Shown in pieces: positions 1-9,616 of a stretch of DNA of 64,000 nucleotides. The notes below the pieces were generated by a model. It saw nothing but the letters and a program-made list of their open reading frames with translations. It was not told where the DNA came from and searched no databases. Numbering within the stretch: position 1 is the stretch's first letter; every line of letters begins with the position of its first letter. The stretch is taken from contig NZ_JACVPO010000002.1 in assembly GCF_018881835.1 (NCBI RefSeq), positions 62,001 through 126,000 of the forward strand, written 5' to 3'. The DNA comes from Polynucleobacter hallstattensis (GTDB lineage: Bacteria > Pseudomonadota > Gammaproteobacteria > Burkholderiales > Burkholderiaceae). Both the position numbers and the translations under genes were made by a program.

Positions 1-1
1 C

Positions 2-124
2 GATTTATATACCGAAGGCCAGATTACCAGTGAGTTCTCCAGAACGGTTTCTCGTTTAATTGAGATGCAGTCTCGTGATTACCTAGATGCACCGCGCCGG
101 GTAATTGATACCAGCTTGACCTAA
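2..124 (+). CDS. C-terminal end of an unidentified protein (partial)
   Basis: An open frame runs in from the left edge and stops at TAA 122-124, giving 40 residues that end in DAPRRVIDTSLT. The start lies outside the window. The segment is charged and probably helical. I do not recognise the family from this short tail, so no function is proposed. It ends 9 bases before the next gene and is read in the same direction, so the two may be co-transcribed. The stop region contains the AAGG that serves as ribosome binding site for the next gene. Confidence 0.55.
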   Translation, partial: DLYTEGQITSEFSRTVSRLIEMQSRDYLDAPRRVIDTSLT

Positions 125-133
125 AATAAGGTC

Positions 134-982
134 ATGACTAGCAATTCCAGCCTAAACGCAGATTTACACTGTCACTCCGTTGTGTCTGATGGAACACTGA
201 CGCCTGAGGAGCTGGCTGAGCGTGCCTATGCGAACGGCGTGCGTTTATGGGCATTGACCGATCACGATGAGCTAGGCGGTCAAGAGAGGGCGCAGCTTGC
301 TGCTAGCGCACTGGGTATAGATTATCTACCTGGGGTTGAGATTTCGGTAACCTGGATGGGGCAAACTATCCATATCGTTGGCTTAGGTATTGATGCTGCC
401 CATGCAGGAATTCTAGAGGGCTTACGTCGTACTCGCGAAGGTCGCGGTAATCGCGCTAAGCAGATGGCCGAACAATTATTGAAAGCTGGGATACCTGGCG
501 CGTATGAAGGCGCATTGCACTTTGCCGGTAATCAAGAACTCATTTCTCGCACACACTTTGCACGCTTTCTGGTGGAACAGGGCATTTGCAAAGATACTGA
601 CCAAGTCTTTAAAAGATATCTGGTTGAAGACAAGCCGGGCTACGTACCGCATCTTTGGGCAACGCTAGATGATGCAGTTGCTTGGATTAAAGGGGCGGGA
701 GGTGTTGCTGTGATTGCACATCCTGGCCGTTATAAGCTGAGCGCCATGCAGATGGATGAACTCTACAAACATTTTAAAGAAATCGGCGGCATTGGTATTG
801 AAGTCATTACCGGCAGTCATAGTCCAAATCAATATCAAACCTATGGCAAGATTGCCCAACACTATGGATTTTTAGCTTCTCGAGGCTCAGACTTTCATGA
901 CCCAGAGGAAAGTTATATTGACCTAGGCACCTTGCCGCATTTGCCGGATCACCTGACTCCAGTGTGGTCGCTGTTTCATTAA
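134..982 (+). CDS. rnm: PHP-domain 5'-3' exoribonuclease / 3',5'-nucleoside bisphosphate phosphatase (Rnm/YciV type)
   Basis: A 282-residue cytoplasmic PHP metal-dependent phosphoesterase. The metal ligands expected of the family are visible: DLHCHS (residues 10-15), LTDHD (41-45), GVEIS (67-71), AHPGR near residue 195 and GSDFHD near 252. Members of this family (RNase AM, formerly YciV/TrpH) trim 5' ends of rRNA and remove the 3' phosphate from 3',5'-bisphosphonucleotides. The length matches the family. An AAGG precedes the ATG. It lies 53 bases before trpS, an association also known from the trp region of enterobacteria. The family assignment is secure; which of the two reported activities dominates cannot be told from sequence. 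Confidence 0.9.
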   Translation: MTSNSSLNADLHCHSVVSDGTLTPEELAERAYANGVRLWALTDHDELGGQERAQLAASALGIDYLPGVEISVTWMGQTIHIVGLGIDAAHAGILEGLRRTREGRGNRAKQMAEQLLKAGIPGAYEGALHFAGNQELISRTHFARFLVEQGICKDTDQVFKRYLVEDKPGYVPHLWATLDDAVAWIKGAGGVAVIAHPGRYKLSAMQMDELYKHFKEIGGIGIEVITGSHSPNQYQTYGKIAQHYGFLASRGSDFHDPEESYIDLGTLPHLPDHLTPVWSLFH

Positions 983-1035
983 GCGGCCTAACATACTTAA
1001 CCTTTTTTAAATACTCTTAAAGAATAAAGATCAAG

Positions 1036-2238
1036 ATGTTTGCAGAACGCGTTCTCTCTGGCATGCGCCCAACTGGTAGCTTGCACCTTGGCCACTACCA
1101 TGGTGTTTTAAAGAATTGGGTTCGCTTGCAATCTGAGTACCCCTGCTACTTTTTTGTTGCTGACTGGCACGCCTTAACGACCCACTATGAAACTCCGGAA
1201 GTGATCGAGAAATCGGTATGGGATATGGTGATTGACTGGTTAGCATGTGGTGTTGATCCAAACCAAGCGACTTTATTCATTCAGAGCAAAGTGCCTGAGC
1301 ATGCAGAGCTATTTCTATTGTTGGCGATGGGCACTCCTTTGGGTTGGTTAGAGCGCGTGCCAACGTATAAAGATCAAATTGAAAAGCTCAAAGAGAAAGA
1401 TTTGCAGACCTATGGCTTCTTAGGCTACCCCTTGCTACAAGCCGCTGACATTTTGATGTATCGCGCTCAATTTGTACCGGTAGGCGAGGATCAAGTGCCA
1501 CACGTCGAGATGACTCGTGAAGTAGCGCGTCGTTTTAATTATCTCTATGGTCGCGAGCCTGGCTTCGAAGAGAAGGCCTTAGAGGCAGTTAAAAAATTGG
1601 GTAGTAAGCGCGCCAAAATGTATGCTGAATTGCGTGTCGCTTTTCAGGAGCGGGGCGATGAAGAGGCTCTAGAGCAAGCCCAGGCACTATTACAAGAAGC
1701 GCAAAGCCTGTCGATGGCTGATCGCGAGAGGTTGTTTGGTTTCTTAGAGGGGGCTCGCAAAATTATTCTGCCAGAGCCACAAGCTTTGTTAACTTCGGCA
1801 TCCCGCATGCCGGGCATTGATGGGCAGAAGATGTCCAAGTCTTACGGTAATACGATTAGTATTCGCGAAAAACCTGAAGAGCTTATTCGCTCAATCCGCA
1901 CCATGCCAACTGATCCAGCTCGCGTGCGCAGAACCGATCCAGGTGACCCAGCGCGTTGTCCTGTTTGGCAACTCCACACAGTGTATTCGAGCGAAGACAC
2001 CAAAACTTGGGTTCAAAAAGAATGTCAATCTGCAGGCATTGGTTGCTTAGAGTGCAAGCAGCCTGTGATTGATGCCATTCTTGCTGAGCAGCAGCCCATG
2101 TTTGAACGTGCCCAAAAGTACTTGGATGACCCAAGTTTATTGCGCTCCATCATTGCTGATGGTTCCGATAAAGCGCGTAAGGTTGCTCAAGAAACCATGC
2201 GCGAGGTCCGAGAGTCCATGGGCTTGGCTTACGACTAA
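1036..2238 (+). CDS. trpS: tryptophanyl-tRNA synthetase
   Basis: A 400-residue class I aminoacyl-tRNA synthetase that charges tRNA-Trp. The HIGH-type motif is HLGH at residues 17-20, within GMRPTGSLHLGHYHG, and KMSKS is at about 265. Between the Rossmann halves (roughly 180-250) there is an additional helical segment rich in Glu, Ala and Gln. It makes the protein longer than the roughly 330-residue E. coli enzyme, a layout I associate with betaproteobacterial TrpS. The following methyltransferase gene begins 7 bases after the stop and uses the stop-region AAGG as its ribosome binding site, suggesting translational coupling. Confidence 0.96.
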   Translation: MFAERVLSGMRPTGSLHLGHYHGVLKNWVRLQSEYPCYFFVADWHALTTHYETPEVIEKSVWDMVIDWLACGVDPNQATLFIQSKVPEHAELFLLLAMGTPLGWLERVPTYKDQIEKLKEKDLQTYGFLGYPLLQAADILMYRAQFVPVGEDQVPHVEMTREVARRFNYLYGREPGFEEKALEAVKKLGSKRAKMYAELRVAFQERGDEEALEQAQALLQEAQSLSMADRERLFGFLEGARKIILPEPQALLTSASRMPGIDGQKMSKSYGNTISIREKPEELIRSIRTMPTDPARVRRTDPGDPARCPVWQLHTVYSSEDTKTWVQKECQSAGIGCLECKQPVIDAILAEQQPMFERAQKYLDDPSLLRSIIADGSDKARKVAQETMREVRESMGLAYD

Positions 2239-2245
2239 GGCTCCC

Positions 2246-2806
2246 TTGACTGCACATGATGCAATCGCAAATGCTTCGCCTTGGGTGAAGCGTTTTGCTG
2301 CAGCTATCCCAGTTGATGGGGTAGTTCTTGACCTGGCCTGCGGCGCCGGTCGACATACGACCTTGCTGGCTTCTCTTGGTCATCGGATTCTAGCGGTTGA
2401 CCAAGATGTTTCTGCCATAGAGCTGCTGAAAAGTGATGCTATTCAAATCCAGAAACTCAATCTAGAAGGCGCAGATTGGCCCTTGCTAGACCAGCAGTTT
2501 TCAGGAATTGTGGTGACGAATTATCTTTATCGTCCTTTTCTAGATGAGTTACCCAAAATGCTATCTCAGGGTGGCATCCTCATCTATGAGACCTTTGCCG
2601 ATGGGAATGCGGTATTCGGTAAACCCTCAAACCCCAATTTCTTACTAAATCCAGGGGAATTACTGGCTTTGGCACAGCGATCCGGCCTGAAAGTGATTGC
2701 CTACGAGGATATTTACCTAGATCAGCCTAAACCAGCCATGGTTCAGCGGATTTGTGCCGTAAAAGGGCATTTAAAAGGGTGCATTCCGTTACAATTTGTT
2801 GCTTAA
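2246..2806 (+). CDS. class I SAM-dependent methyltransferase
   Basis: A 186-residue protein with a class I methyltransferase fold. Motif I is [13 protein letters not shown] (about residues 26-38), followed by an acidic strand end (ILAVDQD) and a later segment GGILIYETF typical of motif post-I/III. I chose a TTG start at 2246 because AAGG (2237-2240) lies 5 bases upstream. An upstream ATG in the same frame lies inside trpS and would add residues with no family resemblance. It is probably co-transcribed with trpS and dapA. The substrate is unknown; the protein resembles small Tellurite-resistance/YbaJ-like methyltransferases more than RNA enzymes. Confidence 0.8.
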   Translation: MTAHDAIANASPWVKRFAAAIPVDGVVLDLACGAGRHTTLLASLGHRILAVDQDVSAIELLKSDAIQIQKLNLEGADWPLLDQQFSGIVVTNYLYRPFLDELPKMLSQGGILIYETFADGNAVFGKPSNPNFLLNPGELLALAQRSGLKVIAYEDIYLDQPKPAMVQRICAVKGHLKGCIPLQFVA

Positions 2807-2831
2807 CATTCAGAAAATTCAGACACATTCA

Positions 2832-3755
2832 GTGACTAATACAACACAATCCAAAGTCAGTAAAAAGCCTATCGCAGGCAGTATGCCTGCCATTGTGACG
2901 CCGATGTTCGAGGATGGAAGCCTGGATTTTCCGGCTTTACGTTCCTTGCTAGATTGGCATGTTGCCGAAGGTTCTGATGGCATTGTTATTGTGGGTACTA
3001 GTGGAGAGTCCCCTACGGTATCCGTAGAAGAGCATTGTGAGCTCATTAAAGTAACTGTTGATCATGTTGCTGGGCGCATCCCAGTGATCGCTGGCACTGG
3101 TGGTAATTCCACTACTGAGGCAATCGAGCTAACCAACTTTGCTAAGTCAGTTGGTGCTGATGCGAGTCTGCAGGTGGTACCTTATTACAACAAGCCAACC
3201 CAAGAGGGTATGTATGCCCACTTCAAGAAAATTGCAGAGTCGGTTGATTTGCCTGTAATTCTGTATAACGTCCCCGGTAGAACTGTTGCTGATCTTGCTG
3301 GCGAGACAACTGTTCGCCTAGCAGGAGTCCCGGGAATTATCGGCATTAAAGATGCCACTGGAAGTATTGAGCGCGGCACTTTGTTGCTAGCTGATCTACA
3401 GCGTGCTGGGCATCAAGATTTTTCCGTATTTTCTGGCGACGATCTCAGTGCCGCAATGCTGATGCTCATGGGTGGCAAGGGTAATATTTCTGTAACGGCT
3501 AATATCGCGCCCCGCTTAATGCATGAGCTCTGTCAGGCCGCAATGTCTGATGACGTGGTCAAGACGCGCGCGATTCAATATCAATTACTGGCGGTACATA
3601 AAGCTATGTTTACTGAGGCAAATCCGATTCCTGTGAAATGGGCTCTGCATCAAATGGGTAAAGTGACCTCAGGCATTCGATTACCCTTAACCCCTTTGAG
3701 TGTTGCCTTGCGCGAACCTTTGAAGGCTGCATTGAAACAGGCTGGCTTACTATGA
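2832..3755 (+). CDS. dapA: 4-hydroxy-tetrahydrodipicolinate synthase
   Basis: This enzyme condenses pyruvate with aspartate semialdehyde, the first step of the diaminopimelate/lysine branch. The TIM-barrel signatures are clear: GTSGES for carboxylate binding, [16 protein letters not shown] with the catalytic Tyr near residue 145, and IGIKDATG with the Schiff-base Lys near 173. The start is uncertain. GTG 2832 gives 307 residues with a 15-residue lead before the conserved [13 protein letters not shown] 2883 would give a more usual N-terminus. An upstream TTG at 2796 overlaps the methyltransferase. Its stop overlaps the bamC start (ATGA), a dapA-bamC pairing also seen in E. coli. Confidence 0.94.
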   Translation: MTNTTQSKVSKKPIAGSMPAIVTPMFEDGSLDFPALRSLLDWHVAEGSDGIVIVGTSGESPTVSVEEHCELIKVTVDHVAGRIPVIAGTGGNSTTEAIELTNFAKSVGADASLQVVPYYNKPTQEGMYAHFKKIAESVDLPVILYNVPGRTVADLAGETTVRLAGVPGIIGIKDATGSIERGTLLLADLQRAGHQDFSVFSGDDLSAAMLMLMGGKGNISVTANIAPRLMHELCQAAMSDDVVKTRAIQYQLLAVHKAMFTEANPIPVKWALHQMGKVTSGIRLPLTPLSVALREPLKAALKQAGLL

Positions 3756-4900
3756 TGAATTTGATGCGACCCTTGCGCCAACACTGTGCAATCCTACTAA
3801 TGCTCTCGTTGGTAAGCGTTGTTTTGCTTGGCTGTAAATCTGTAACAACGAATGACACAGTCGACTACAAATCTGCTGGGGCTGTGCGTGGACCTAATTT
3901 GTCTTATCCACCAGACCTAATTACCGCTCAAGCTGATCGTCGTTATATCGTTCAGGATGGTTCTGCCACCATGTCTGAGTACAATGCTGCAGTAAAAAAA
4001 TCAGTCCAAACCCGCAAGAACGTTATGACTGGTATTCCGGGGATGCGCATCGCCCGTGATGGTGAACGTCGTTGGTTGGTTGTAGAAAAGCCAGCTCCAG
4101 AACTCTATCCACAAATTAAAGATTTCTGGCAAGAGAATGGTTTCCTTTTGGTGATTGACTCACCCTCTACCGGCATTATGGAAACGGATTGGGCGGAGAA
4201 TCGCGCTAAGATCGCACAAGACTTTATTCGCTCTGCAATTGGTGGTGCATTGGATTCTCTTTACGATACCGGTGAGCGCGATAGATATAAAACACGTCTT
4301 GAAGTCAGTAAACCTGGTGAAACAGAAGTTTATATTACTCAACGGGGTGCGATTGAAAAATGTACAACCGATAGTACTGGCGCTTGTATATCGACTATTT
4401 GGACCTCGCGTCCAAATGATCCTGAGCTTGAAGCAGTATTCTTGGCTCGCTTGATGGAGCGTTTGGGCATGACCCAAGAGATGGCGAGGGCTCAGGTTGC
4501 AGCACCACTAGGTCCAAAGACGCCTAAGGCAAAGTTAGTTCAAGAGGGCGTGAATACCGCTTACATTAATGTGGCAGCCGGATTTGATCGTGCATGGCGT
4601 GATACTGGACTTGCCTTGGATCGCTCCAACTTTACTGTTGAAGATCGTAATCGTGCGAATGGCGTTTACTATGTACGTTATGTCAACCCTAAGGATTTGG
4701 GCGACACCAAAGGATTTTTCACTAACTTGTTCAGTAGCAAAGACGACTCAAGTTTGAAGGCTAAGAAGTATCTCGTCGTGGTTAAATCGGCTGGCGATAA
4801 TTCTTCAAGCGTCTTCGTTCAAAATGCGGATGGTAAGCCTGAAAATACTGCAGCTGGATTGCAACTCTTAACATTGCTGACGGAGCAAATGGCCCGATAG
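3752..4900 (+). CDS. bamC: outer-membrane assembly lipoprotein BamC (NlpB)
   Basis: A 382-residue lipoprotein with a signal peptide ending in the lipobox VLLGC (Cys about residue 28), so it should be lipid-anchored in the outer membrane. BamC is an accessory subunit of the BAM complex that inserts beta-barrel proteins. The region after the lipobox contains the unstructured segment of the family ([19 protein letters not shown], which in E. coli contacts BamD), followed by two helix-grip domains. Two adjacent ATG codons (3752, 3755) are possible starts; the first overlaps the dapA stop. The position downstream of dapA supports the assignment. A strong terminator follows. Confidence 0.9.
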   Translation: MMNLMRPLRQHCAILLMLSLVSVVLLGCKSVTTNDTVDYKSAGAVRGPNLSYPPDLITAQADRRYIVQDGSATMSEYNAAVKKSVQTRKNVMTGIPGMRIARDGERRWLVVEKPAPELYPQIKDFWQENGFLLVIDSPSTGIMETDWAENRAKIAQDFIRSAIGGALDSLYDTGERDRYKTRLEVSKPGETEVYITQRGAIEKCTTDSTGACISTIWTSRPNDPELEAVFLARLMERLGMTQEMARAQVAAPLGPKTPKAKLVQEGVNTAYINVAAGFDRAWRDTGLALDRSNFTVEDRNRANGVYYVRYVNPKDLGDTKGFFTNLFSSKDDSSLKAKKYLVVVKSAGDNSSSVFVQNADGKPENTAAGLQLLTLLTEQMAR

Positions 4901-4928
4901 GTATTAAAGCTGAGAGAAATTAGGTAAT

Positions 4929-4957
4929 AAAAAAGCCGCTGATCAGCGGCTTTTTTT
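4929..4957. terminator. rho-independent terminator between bamC and the small lipoprotein gene
   Basis: A perfect stem GCCGCTGA/TCAGCGGC (4935-4950) is flanked by an A run on the left and seven T on the right. It therefore works in both directions for the convergent genes bamC and the lipoprotein at 4972-5157. Confidence 0.9.
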
Positions 4958-4971
4958 CTTCAAGAAGAAGA

Positions 4972-5157
4972 TTACTTCTTAGCGTCAGCAGCAGGTGCAG
5001 CAGCAGGAGCAGCTGGAGCGGCAGCAGGAGCGTCAGCAGCTGGAGCGGCAGCAGCAGGTGCAGCAGGAGCAGCTTCAACAGGTTTTGCTTCTTCTTTTTT
5101 ACCGCAAGCGGCCAAAACGATTGCCAACATTGCTACGAGTGCTAGTGACTTCTTCAT
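4972..5157 (-). CDS. small Ala/Pro-rich lipoprotein
   Basis: A 61-residue protein. The N-terminus MKKSLALVAMLAIVLAAC is a lipoprotein signal with the Cys at residue 18. It is followed by GKKEEAKPVE and then a tail made only of Ala, Pro and a few Asp, in repeats such as AAPAA, ending in DAKK. An AGAGGAA ribosome binding site precedes the ATG. The tail looks like a flexible periplasmic linker, possibly contacting peptidoglycan or simply bulk spacer. I cannot assign a function. It is translated from a GC-rich repetitive stretch but has a genuine start, signal and terminator. Confidence 0.75.
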   Translation of the reverse strand: MKKSLALVAMLAIVLAACGKKEEAKPVEAAPAAPAAAAPAADAPAAAPAAPAAAPAADAKK

Positions 5158-5271
5158 TTGTAATTTCCTCTTAAAAAATATCTTGAATAACCGGTTATGA
5201 ATACTTGGTAAGTACAGGGTTAGACCCTAAGTACTTTCCAGTATGCATTATAGCCATCTACTAATTGAGCG

Positions 5272-6498
5272 TTAAAAAAGCAGCCATCCGGCCTCAAAAG
5301 CCTCAAAAAGACTGTTGTTTACTCCAATTTTCCCTAGGGAGCCCTTGAACTGCTTGCTGCTTGCCAATGAGCGCCAGGCTGCCTGTACCAGGGCGGTTTG
5401 ACCGCCGGTCATTTCTTCGCCGTTGCAGTAAATTCTTGAGTCTAAAGCGAGAAGCCTTGTATAGGGATGTACATGTAAGGCTTGCTTATTAAGTTGGCGT
5501 CTAAATTGTTCGGGCGATAGTGTATTGGTCGTTCCATCAAAGTAGGCCTGTGGTTTTGGTTCGCTGAGATAGGCAGCTATGCCAGGAAGAAAAGTTTCTA
5601 CGCGATCGAGTTTTAAGCTTTTCAACTTTTGCTTTACTTGTGCAATGATTTCATCCGGAAGCTGTTCTGCGCAATGAGTTGCCGCTTGCTTGGGATCTGC
5701 GAAGTACTTATTTAGCTCAGGAATATCCTCTAGTGACTCAGCCAAACGCCATAAGCCTTCTTGCAAGATTTCTTTATAGCTTTGCGATCTAAAGCCAACG
5801 GACCAAGTTTGACAGCCTGCATCTAAAGCAATGCCATCATGAGCAATATGGGGTGGCAGGTATAGCATGTCGCCTGGCTCTAAATCCCACTCCTGCTCTA
5901 CTCTAAAGTCCTGCAGAATTTTCAAAGGGAGATTTGGATTCAGCGTTAAATCCTTTTGCTCAGAAATGCGCCAACGTCTGCGTCCCGACATCTGAATCAA
6001 AAAGACATCATAAGAATCAAAGTGGGGGCCTACGCCACCGCCATGACCAGCAATGCTGATCATCAAATCATCTAAACGTGCATCCGGAATAAAGCGAAAC
6101 CAAGAAAGTACTTTTGCGGCTGCAGGATGTTTGGCCTCCATGCCTTGAAGTAGCAGTGTCCAATCCGACTTCTCAATAGAGGGAATCAATTTCTTTTTAA
6201 ATGGACCGTTTGTAAAAGTCCAAGGCTTTGCCTTAATTAATCTAGATTCCACTGCATCATCACCCGCTATTTTGAATAACTCTTCAGGTGATATCGCGCT
6301 ACCCAAGGGTTGGCCTATTTGTTTGGCGAGTTCAAAGGCGGGGATGGCGCCTCGGACTAATAGCGGTTTCTTATGCCAATAGGCTTTCATGAACTGTTGA
6401 GGACTATTGCCCCCCAGAAGAGCCCATGGGCGATCTAACAGCAGGTTTTGGGGTGCCTGTGGTGGATCGTAGGCTTTGCTCAAGTAAAATGCTGTCAT
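5272..6498 (-). CDS. roxA: cupin/JmjC-type ribosomal protein uL16 arginine hydroxylase (RoxA/YcfD)
   Basis: A 408-residue Fe(II)/2-oxoglutarate-dependent oxygenase. The JmjC core shows GVGPHFDSYDVFLIQ, in which H-x-D supplies two iron ligands, then the later IAHDGIAL with the third His. The N-terminal part contains the family sequence FMKAYWHKKPLLVRGA. In E. coli the homologue YcfD hydroxylates an arginine in ribosomal protein uL16. I chose ATG 6498 rather than the TTG at 6525 because homologues begin shortly before the FMKAYW segment. The gene is divergent from slyD with only 44 bases between the chosen starts, so promoters must overlap. Confidence 0.87.
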   Translation of the reverse strand: MTAFYLSKAYDPPQAPQNLLLDRPWALLGGNSPQQFMKAYWHKKPLLVRGAIPAFELAKQIGQPLGSAISPEELFKIAGDDAVESRLIKAKPWTFTNGPFKKKLIPSIEKSDWTLLLQGMEAKHPAAAKVLSWFRFIPDARLDDLMISIAGHGGGVGPHFDSYDVFLIQMSGRRRWRISEQKDLTLNPNLPLKILQDFRVEQEWDLEPGDMLYLPPHIAHDGIALDAGCQTWSVGFRSQSYKEILQEGLWRLAESLEDIPELNKYFADPKQAATHCAEQLPDEIIAQVKQKLKSLKLDRVETFLPGIAAYLSEPKPQAYFDGTTNTLSPEQFRRQLNKQALHVHPYTRLLALDSRIYCNGEEMTGGQTALVQAAWRSLASSKQFKGSLGKIGVNNSLFEAFEAGWLLF

Positions 6499-6542
6499 AT
6501 CAGTAAGAAGCTGTTTAAAACACAATGTTGAATGAATTACGC

Positions 6543-7130
6543 ATGAAGATCGAAAAAAATACCGTTGTATCCCTGCGCTACAAATTAACTGATGCGCAAA
6601 ATAATATTATCGAGGAACCGGACTCTCCGATGGTATACCTGCATGGCGGATATGAGGGTACTTTTCCTAAAATTGAAACTTTATTGGATGGTCAGGATGT
6701 GGGCTACGAAGCCAGCATTCAGCTTGAACCTAGCGAAGCCTTTGGAGAGTACGACCCCGAGTTACTTAAGATTGAGCCACGCGCACGCTTTCCTGAGCCT
6801 TTGGAAGTCGGCATGCAGTTTGAGGGTGTTCCAGATGAAGAAGGGGAAGACTCTGATGATGAAGATGAAGACCCCTTGATCTATACCGTTACTGATGTGG
6901 CTGATAGCCAAGTTGTTTTAGATGGGAATCATCCACTTGCTGGTATTGCTTTGCGTTTCTGGGTTCAAGTGGAAGATATTCGAACTGCTACAGATGAAGA
7001 GATTGAAAATCGACATCCTGTCGGTGCAGAAGCATTTGCATTTGGGATGCCTGATGATTTAGATGATGGCGAGGATGATTCTGTTGGTACAGTCTCTCGG
7101 CCTGGCAGCTCATCACCAACTCTGCATTAA
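6543..7130 (+). CDS. slyD: FKBP-type peptidyl-prolyl isomerase, SlyD family
   Basis: A 195-residue cytoplasmic prolyl isomerase/chaperone. The FKBP half is seen in KNTVVSLRYKLTDAQNN and in MVYLHGGYEG; the insert-in-flap chaperone domain follows, around LLKIEPRARFPEPLEVG. A strongly acidic insert (EEGEDSDDEDEDP, about residues 99-111) is unusual, and the tail DDLDDGEDDS is acidic where E. coli SlyD has His/Cys metal ligands, so nickel storage is unlikely. An ATG at 6525 would add MLNELR; ATG 6543 matches the usual SlyD beginning MKI. It converges on cysE with 8 bases between stop codons. Confidence 0.88.
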   Translation: MKIEKNTVVSLRYKLTDAQNNIIEEPDSPMVYLHGGYEGTFPKIETLLDGQDVGYEASIQLEPSEAFGEYDPELLKIEPRARFPEPLEVGMQFEGVPDEEGEDSDDEDEDPLIYTVTDVADSQVVLDGNHPLAGIALRFWVQVEDIRTATDEEIENRHPVGAEAFAFGMPDDLDDGEDDSVGTVSRPGSSSPTLH

Positions 7131-7138
7131 GACTAAAT

Positions 7139-7906
7139 CTATTCCTTAAGCCACTCTTTTAAAACGTCGAGCTCTCGCTTGGTATCGCTAGATTCATCGG
7201 TATGTGTTGAAGGCATATTGCTCAATTTTGCTAGCGCTTTTTCAAGTGCAGCGATCTTCGCCTCTTGTTCTAGAGTGGCATCAATTAAACCTTTTAATGC
7301 CATAGAAACTGGATCATCTACGTTTGGTGTTACGCCATAGGCTGAGAAGTATTCTTTAGTCTTGCTGTCAGGACTACTAGCCTGAGGCAAATCAGGATGC
7401 AAGACACGCGCTGGAATTCCCACGGCAGTTGCTCCAGCCGGGATTTCTTTTAGCACTACAGCATTGGATCCAACGCGAGCGCCATCACCAACGGTAAAGC
7501 CCCCAAGAACCTTGGCGCCTGCGCTAATGACTACGCCTTTACCGAGAGTAGGGTGACGCTTTACACCTTTATATAGAGAGGTCCCACCTAAAGTAACGCC
7601 TTGATAGATGGTGCAGTCATCACCAATTTCAGTAGTCTCGCCAATCACAATTCCAAGACCATGATCTAAAAATACCCTGCGACCGATCTTGGCCCCAGGA
7701 TGAATTTCAATACCAGTAATGAAGCGGGCTAGCAGCGATAGCAGGCGGGCTATCCACTTCAAACCCAAGTTCCATAGACCATGAGATACCCGATGTATCC
7801 AAACAGCATGTAAGCCTGGATAACATGTAATGACCTCTAAGCGATTTCTTGCGGCAGGGTCACGAACAATGATGGAGTCGATTTGGTCGAAGAGCGAATT
7901 AAACAT
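7139..7906 (-). CDS. cysE: serine O-acetyltransferase
   Basis: A 255-residue left-handed beta-helix acetyltransferase that makes O-acetylserine for cysteine synthesis from serine and acetyl-CoA. The hexapeptide region is clear: [18 protein letters not shown], then [19 protein letters not shown] and [18 protein letters not shown]. The catalytic His is in the DHG motif. The long C-terminal extension (about residues 180-255) ends in a coiled-coil-like helix and lacks the terminal Ile of short CysE proteins. That terminal Ile normally binds serine acetyltransferase to CysK, so the complex may not form here. The gene lies 28 bases downstream of trmJ and is likely co-transcribed with it. Confidence 0.93.
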   Translation of the reverse strand: MFNSLFDQIDSIIVRDPAARNRLEVITCYPGLHAVWIHRVSHGLWNLGLKWIARLLSLLARFITGIEIHPGAKIGRRVFLDHGLGIVIGETTEIGDDCTIYQGVTLGGTSLYKGVKRHPTLGKGVVISAGAKVLGGFTVGDGARVGSNAVVLKEIPAGATAVGIPARVLHPDLPQASSPDSKTKEYFSAYGVTPNVDDPVSMALKGLIDATLEQEAKIAALEKALAKLSNMPSTHTDESSDTKRELDVLKEWLKE

Positions 7907-7934
7907 AAATTGATTTTAACGGGTAATGCCCAAT

Positions 7935-8684
7935 CTATTTTTTCAAAAGCATCTGTTTGGCAATGCCACGGAGCAGGTCGATTTCTTCTTTATGGAGGCG
8001 TGTTCTGGCAAATAGCGCTTGTAAGCGGGGCATGAGCTTTTTGGGATTGACGGGGTCAAGGTAGCCAATGGCCTCTAGCCCCTCGCGCCAGTGATCCAGC
8101 ATGGCAGCTACAGCTGCAGGATCCGCATAATCTACCGATTCAGTATTAGGAACTAAGGATCTAAGCCCCAAATCCTCTCCCAGGGATTCTCTGAGGGTGA
8201 AGGCGCAAACCATGATGGCTTGTGCCAGGTTTAGCGAGGGGTAGAGTGGGTTCGCATCGAGCCATACGCGATGGGTGCACAGTGAAAGGTGCTGGTTATC
8301 TAGCCCTGTGCGCTCAGGCCCAAAGAGAAGGGCAACTTGCTGATTCCCTGCAATAGCTGCCTGAACTAATGGGCGAGCTTCTTGCCAATTTAATGCTGGT
8401 GGCCCAAATTCACGATCACGACTGGTGAGTCCTAAGACAAGAGTGCAGCCTTGAACGGCTGATTCCAAAGACAAAGTCTCTTGACTGGATTCCAAGACAT
8501 CGACTGCACCGCTCGCTAAAGCAATGGCCTCAGGGGTCTGGGCAACCCCTGCAATCTTCGGTTCAATCAGGCGTAGATCGCTAAAGCCCATGGTTTTCAG
8601 TGCGCGGGCTGCCGACCCTACGTTTCTTGGGTGACTGGTTTCAACTAAAACCCAGCGTAGTAACTGTGCTTGTGATGCATTCAT
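7935..8684 (-). CDS. trmJ: tRNA (cytidine/uridine-2'-O-)-methyltransferase TrmJ
   Basis: A 249-residue SPOUT methyltransferase. The N-terminal signature LVETSHPRNVGSAARALKTMGF binds RNA; the deep-trefoil knot segments ALLFGPERTGL and YPSLNLAQAIMVCAF bind SAM. TrmJ 2'-O-methylates position 32 of several tRNAs. Length and motif order match E. coli TrmJ. The Arg-rich C-terminus (ALFARTRLHKEEIDLLRGI) is the dimer/RNA extension typical of the family. It is divergent from suhB, with 130 bases between the starts. Confidence 0.94.
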   Translation of the reverse strand: MNASQAQLLRWVLVETSHPRNVGSAARALKTMGFSDLRLIEPKIAGVAQTPEAIALASGAVDVLESSQETLSLESAVQGCTLVLGLTSRDREFGPPALNWQEARPLVQAAIAGNQQVALLFGPERTGLDNQHLSLCTHRVWLDANPLYPSLNLAQAIMVCAFTLRESLGEDLGLRSLVPNTESVDYADPAAVAAMLDHWREGLEAIGYLDPVNPKKLMPRLQALFARTRLHKEEIDLLRGIAKQMLLKK

Positions 8685-8814
8685 GTCAACGGGAATTCTC
8701 TAGTGGCTTGCGAGTTCAATGTAGCAATCGTTTAGAATCAGGGTGTTAGCTCCTTATTGTCCCGCAGTTTGCAATTTGGTGAGCTTGTTCTTATTTAATT
8801 TGTCCATCAATACT

Positions 8815-9603
8815 ATGCATCCCATGTTAAATGTGGCCGTTAAGGCTGCCCGTCGTGCCGGAACCGTGATTAATAGAGCCTCTCTGAATTTAGAGCGTCT
8901 TCAGGTTGACCGCAAACAACATAATGATTTCGTAACTGAGGTGGACAGACAGGCTGAAGCGGCCATTATCGAAACGCTCAGCGAAGCCTATCCTTCGCAC
9001 GGATTCTTAGCCGAAGAAACTGGCGCCCAAAACGCTGATGCTGAAAATGTCTGGATCATTGATCCGCTCGATGGCACAACCAACTTTATTCACGGTTTCC
9101 CGCAATATGCAGTTTCCATTGCGCTGTCTGTATACGGGGTCACCCAACAGGCCGTAGTGTATGACCCGACTCGTGATGAGTTATTCACTGCTACGCGTGG
9201 TGCAGGCGCTTATTTGGATCGTCGGCGTTTGCGTGTTGCCACGCAAGATCGTTTAGCCAATTCTTTGTTAGGTACGGGCTTTCCTTATCGGGATGATCAG
9301 GACTTAGAAAAGTATTTAAAAATCTTTGCAGATATGTCGCGCCAATGTGCCGGCTTGCGTCGTCCTGGCGCTGCATCTCTTGACTTAGCCTATGTTGCTG
9401 CTGGTCGATACGATGGATTTTTTGAGAGCGATCTCAAGCCATGGGATATGGCTGCAGGCGCTTTATTGATTACTGAGTCTGGTGGACTTGTTGGTAACTA
9501 CCGTGGTGAAGAAGGCTTCTTACAAAGCGGTGAAGTGATGTGCGCAAACCCACGGATTTTTGCTCAGATGGTGCAGTGCTTATCTAAATATTCCACCTGT
9601 TAA
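8815..9603 (+). CDS. suhB: inositol-1-monophosphatase family protein SuhB
   Basis: A 262-residue Mg-dependent phosphatase. The family metal-site motifs are present: [22 protein letters not shown] and later [17 protein letters not shown]. SuhB removes phosphate from inositol-1-phosphate and in enterobacteria also joins the rRNA antitermination complex. I start at ATG 8815 ([16 protein letters not shown]), which matches the family N-terminus; a further upstream GTG/TTG would add a leader with no homology. The trmJ-suhB divergence is common in proteobacteria. Confidence 0.93.
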   Translation: MHPMLNVAVKAARRAGTVINRASLNLERLQVDRKQHNDFVTEVDRQAEAAIIETLSEAYPSHGFLAEETGAQNADAENVWIIDPLDGTTNFIHGFPQYAVSIALSVYGVTQQAVVYDPTRDELFTATRGAGAYLDRRRLRVATQDRLANSLLGTGFPYRDDQDLEKYLKIFADMSRQCAGLRRPGAASLDLAYVAAGRYDGFFESDLKPWDMAAGALLITESGGLVGNYRGEEGFLQSGEVMCANPRIFAQMVQCLSKYSTC

Positions 9604-9616
9604 TTAGGCGGCAGTA

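Noticed and set aside
4972..5157. Noncoding Ala/Pro-like repeat DNA
   Set aside because: The frame has a lipoprotein signal with Cys and a ribosome binding site, so it is treated as a gene.
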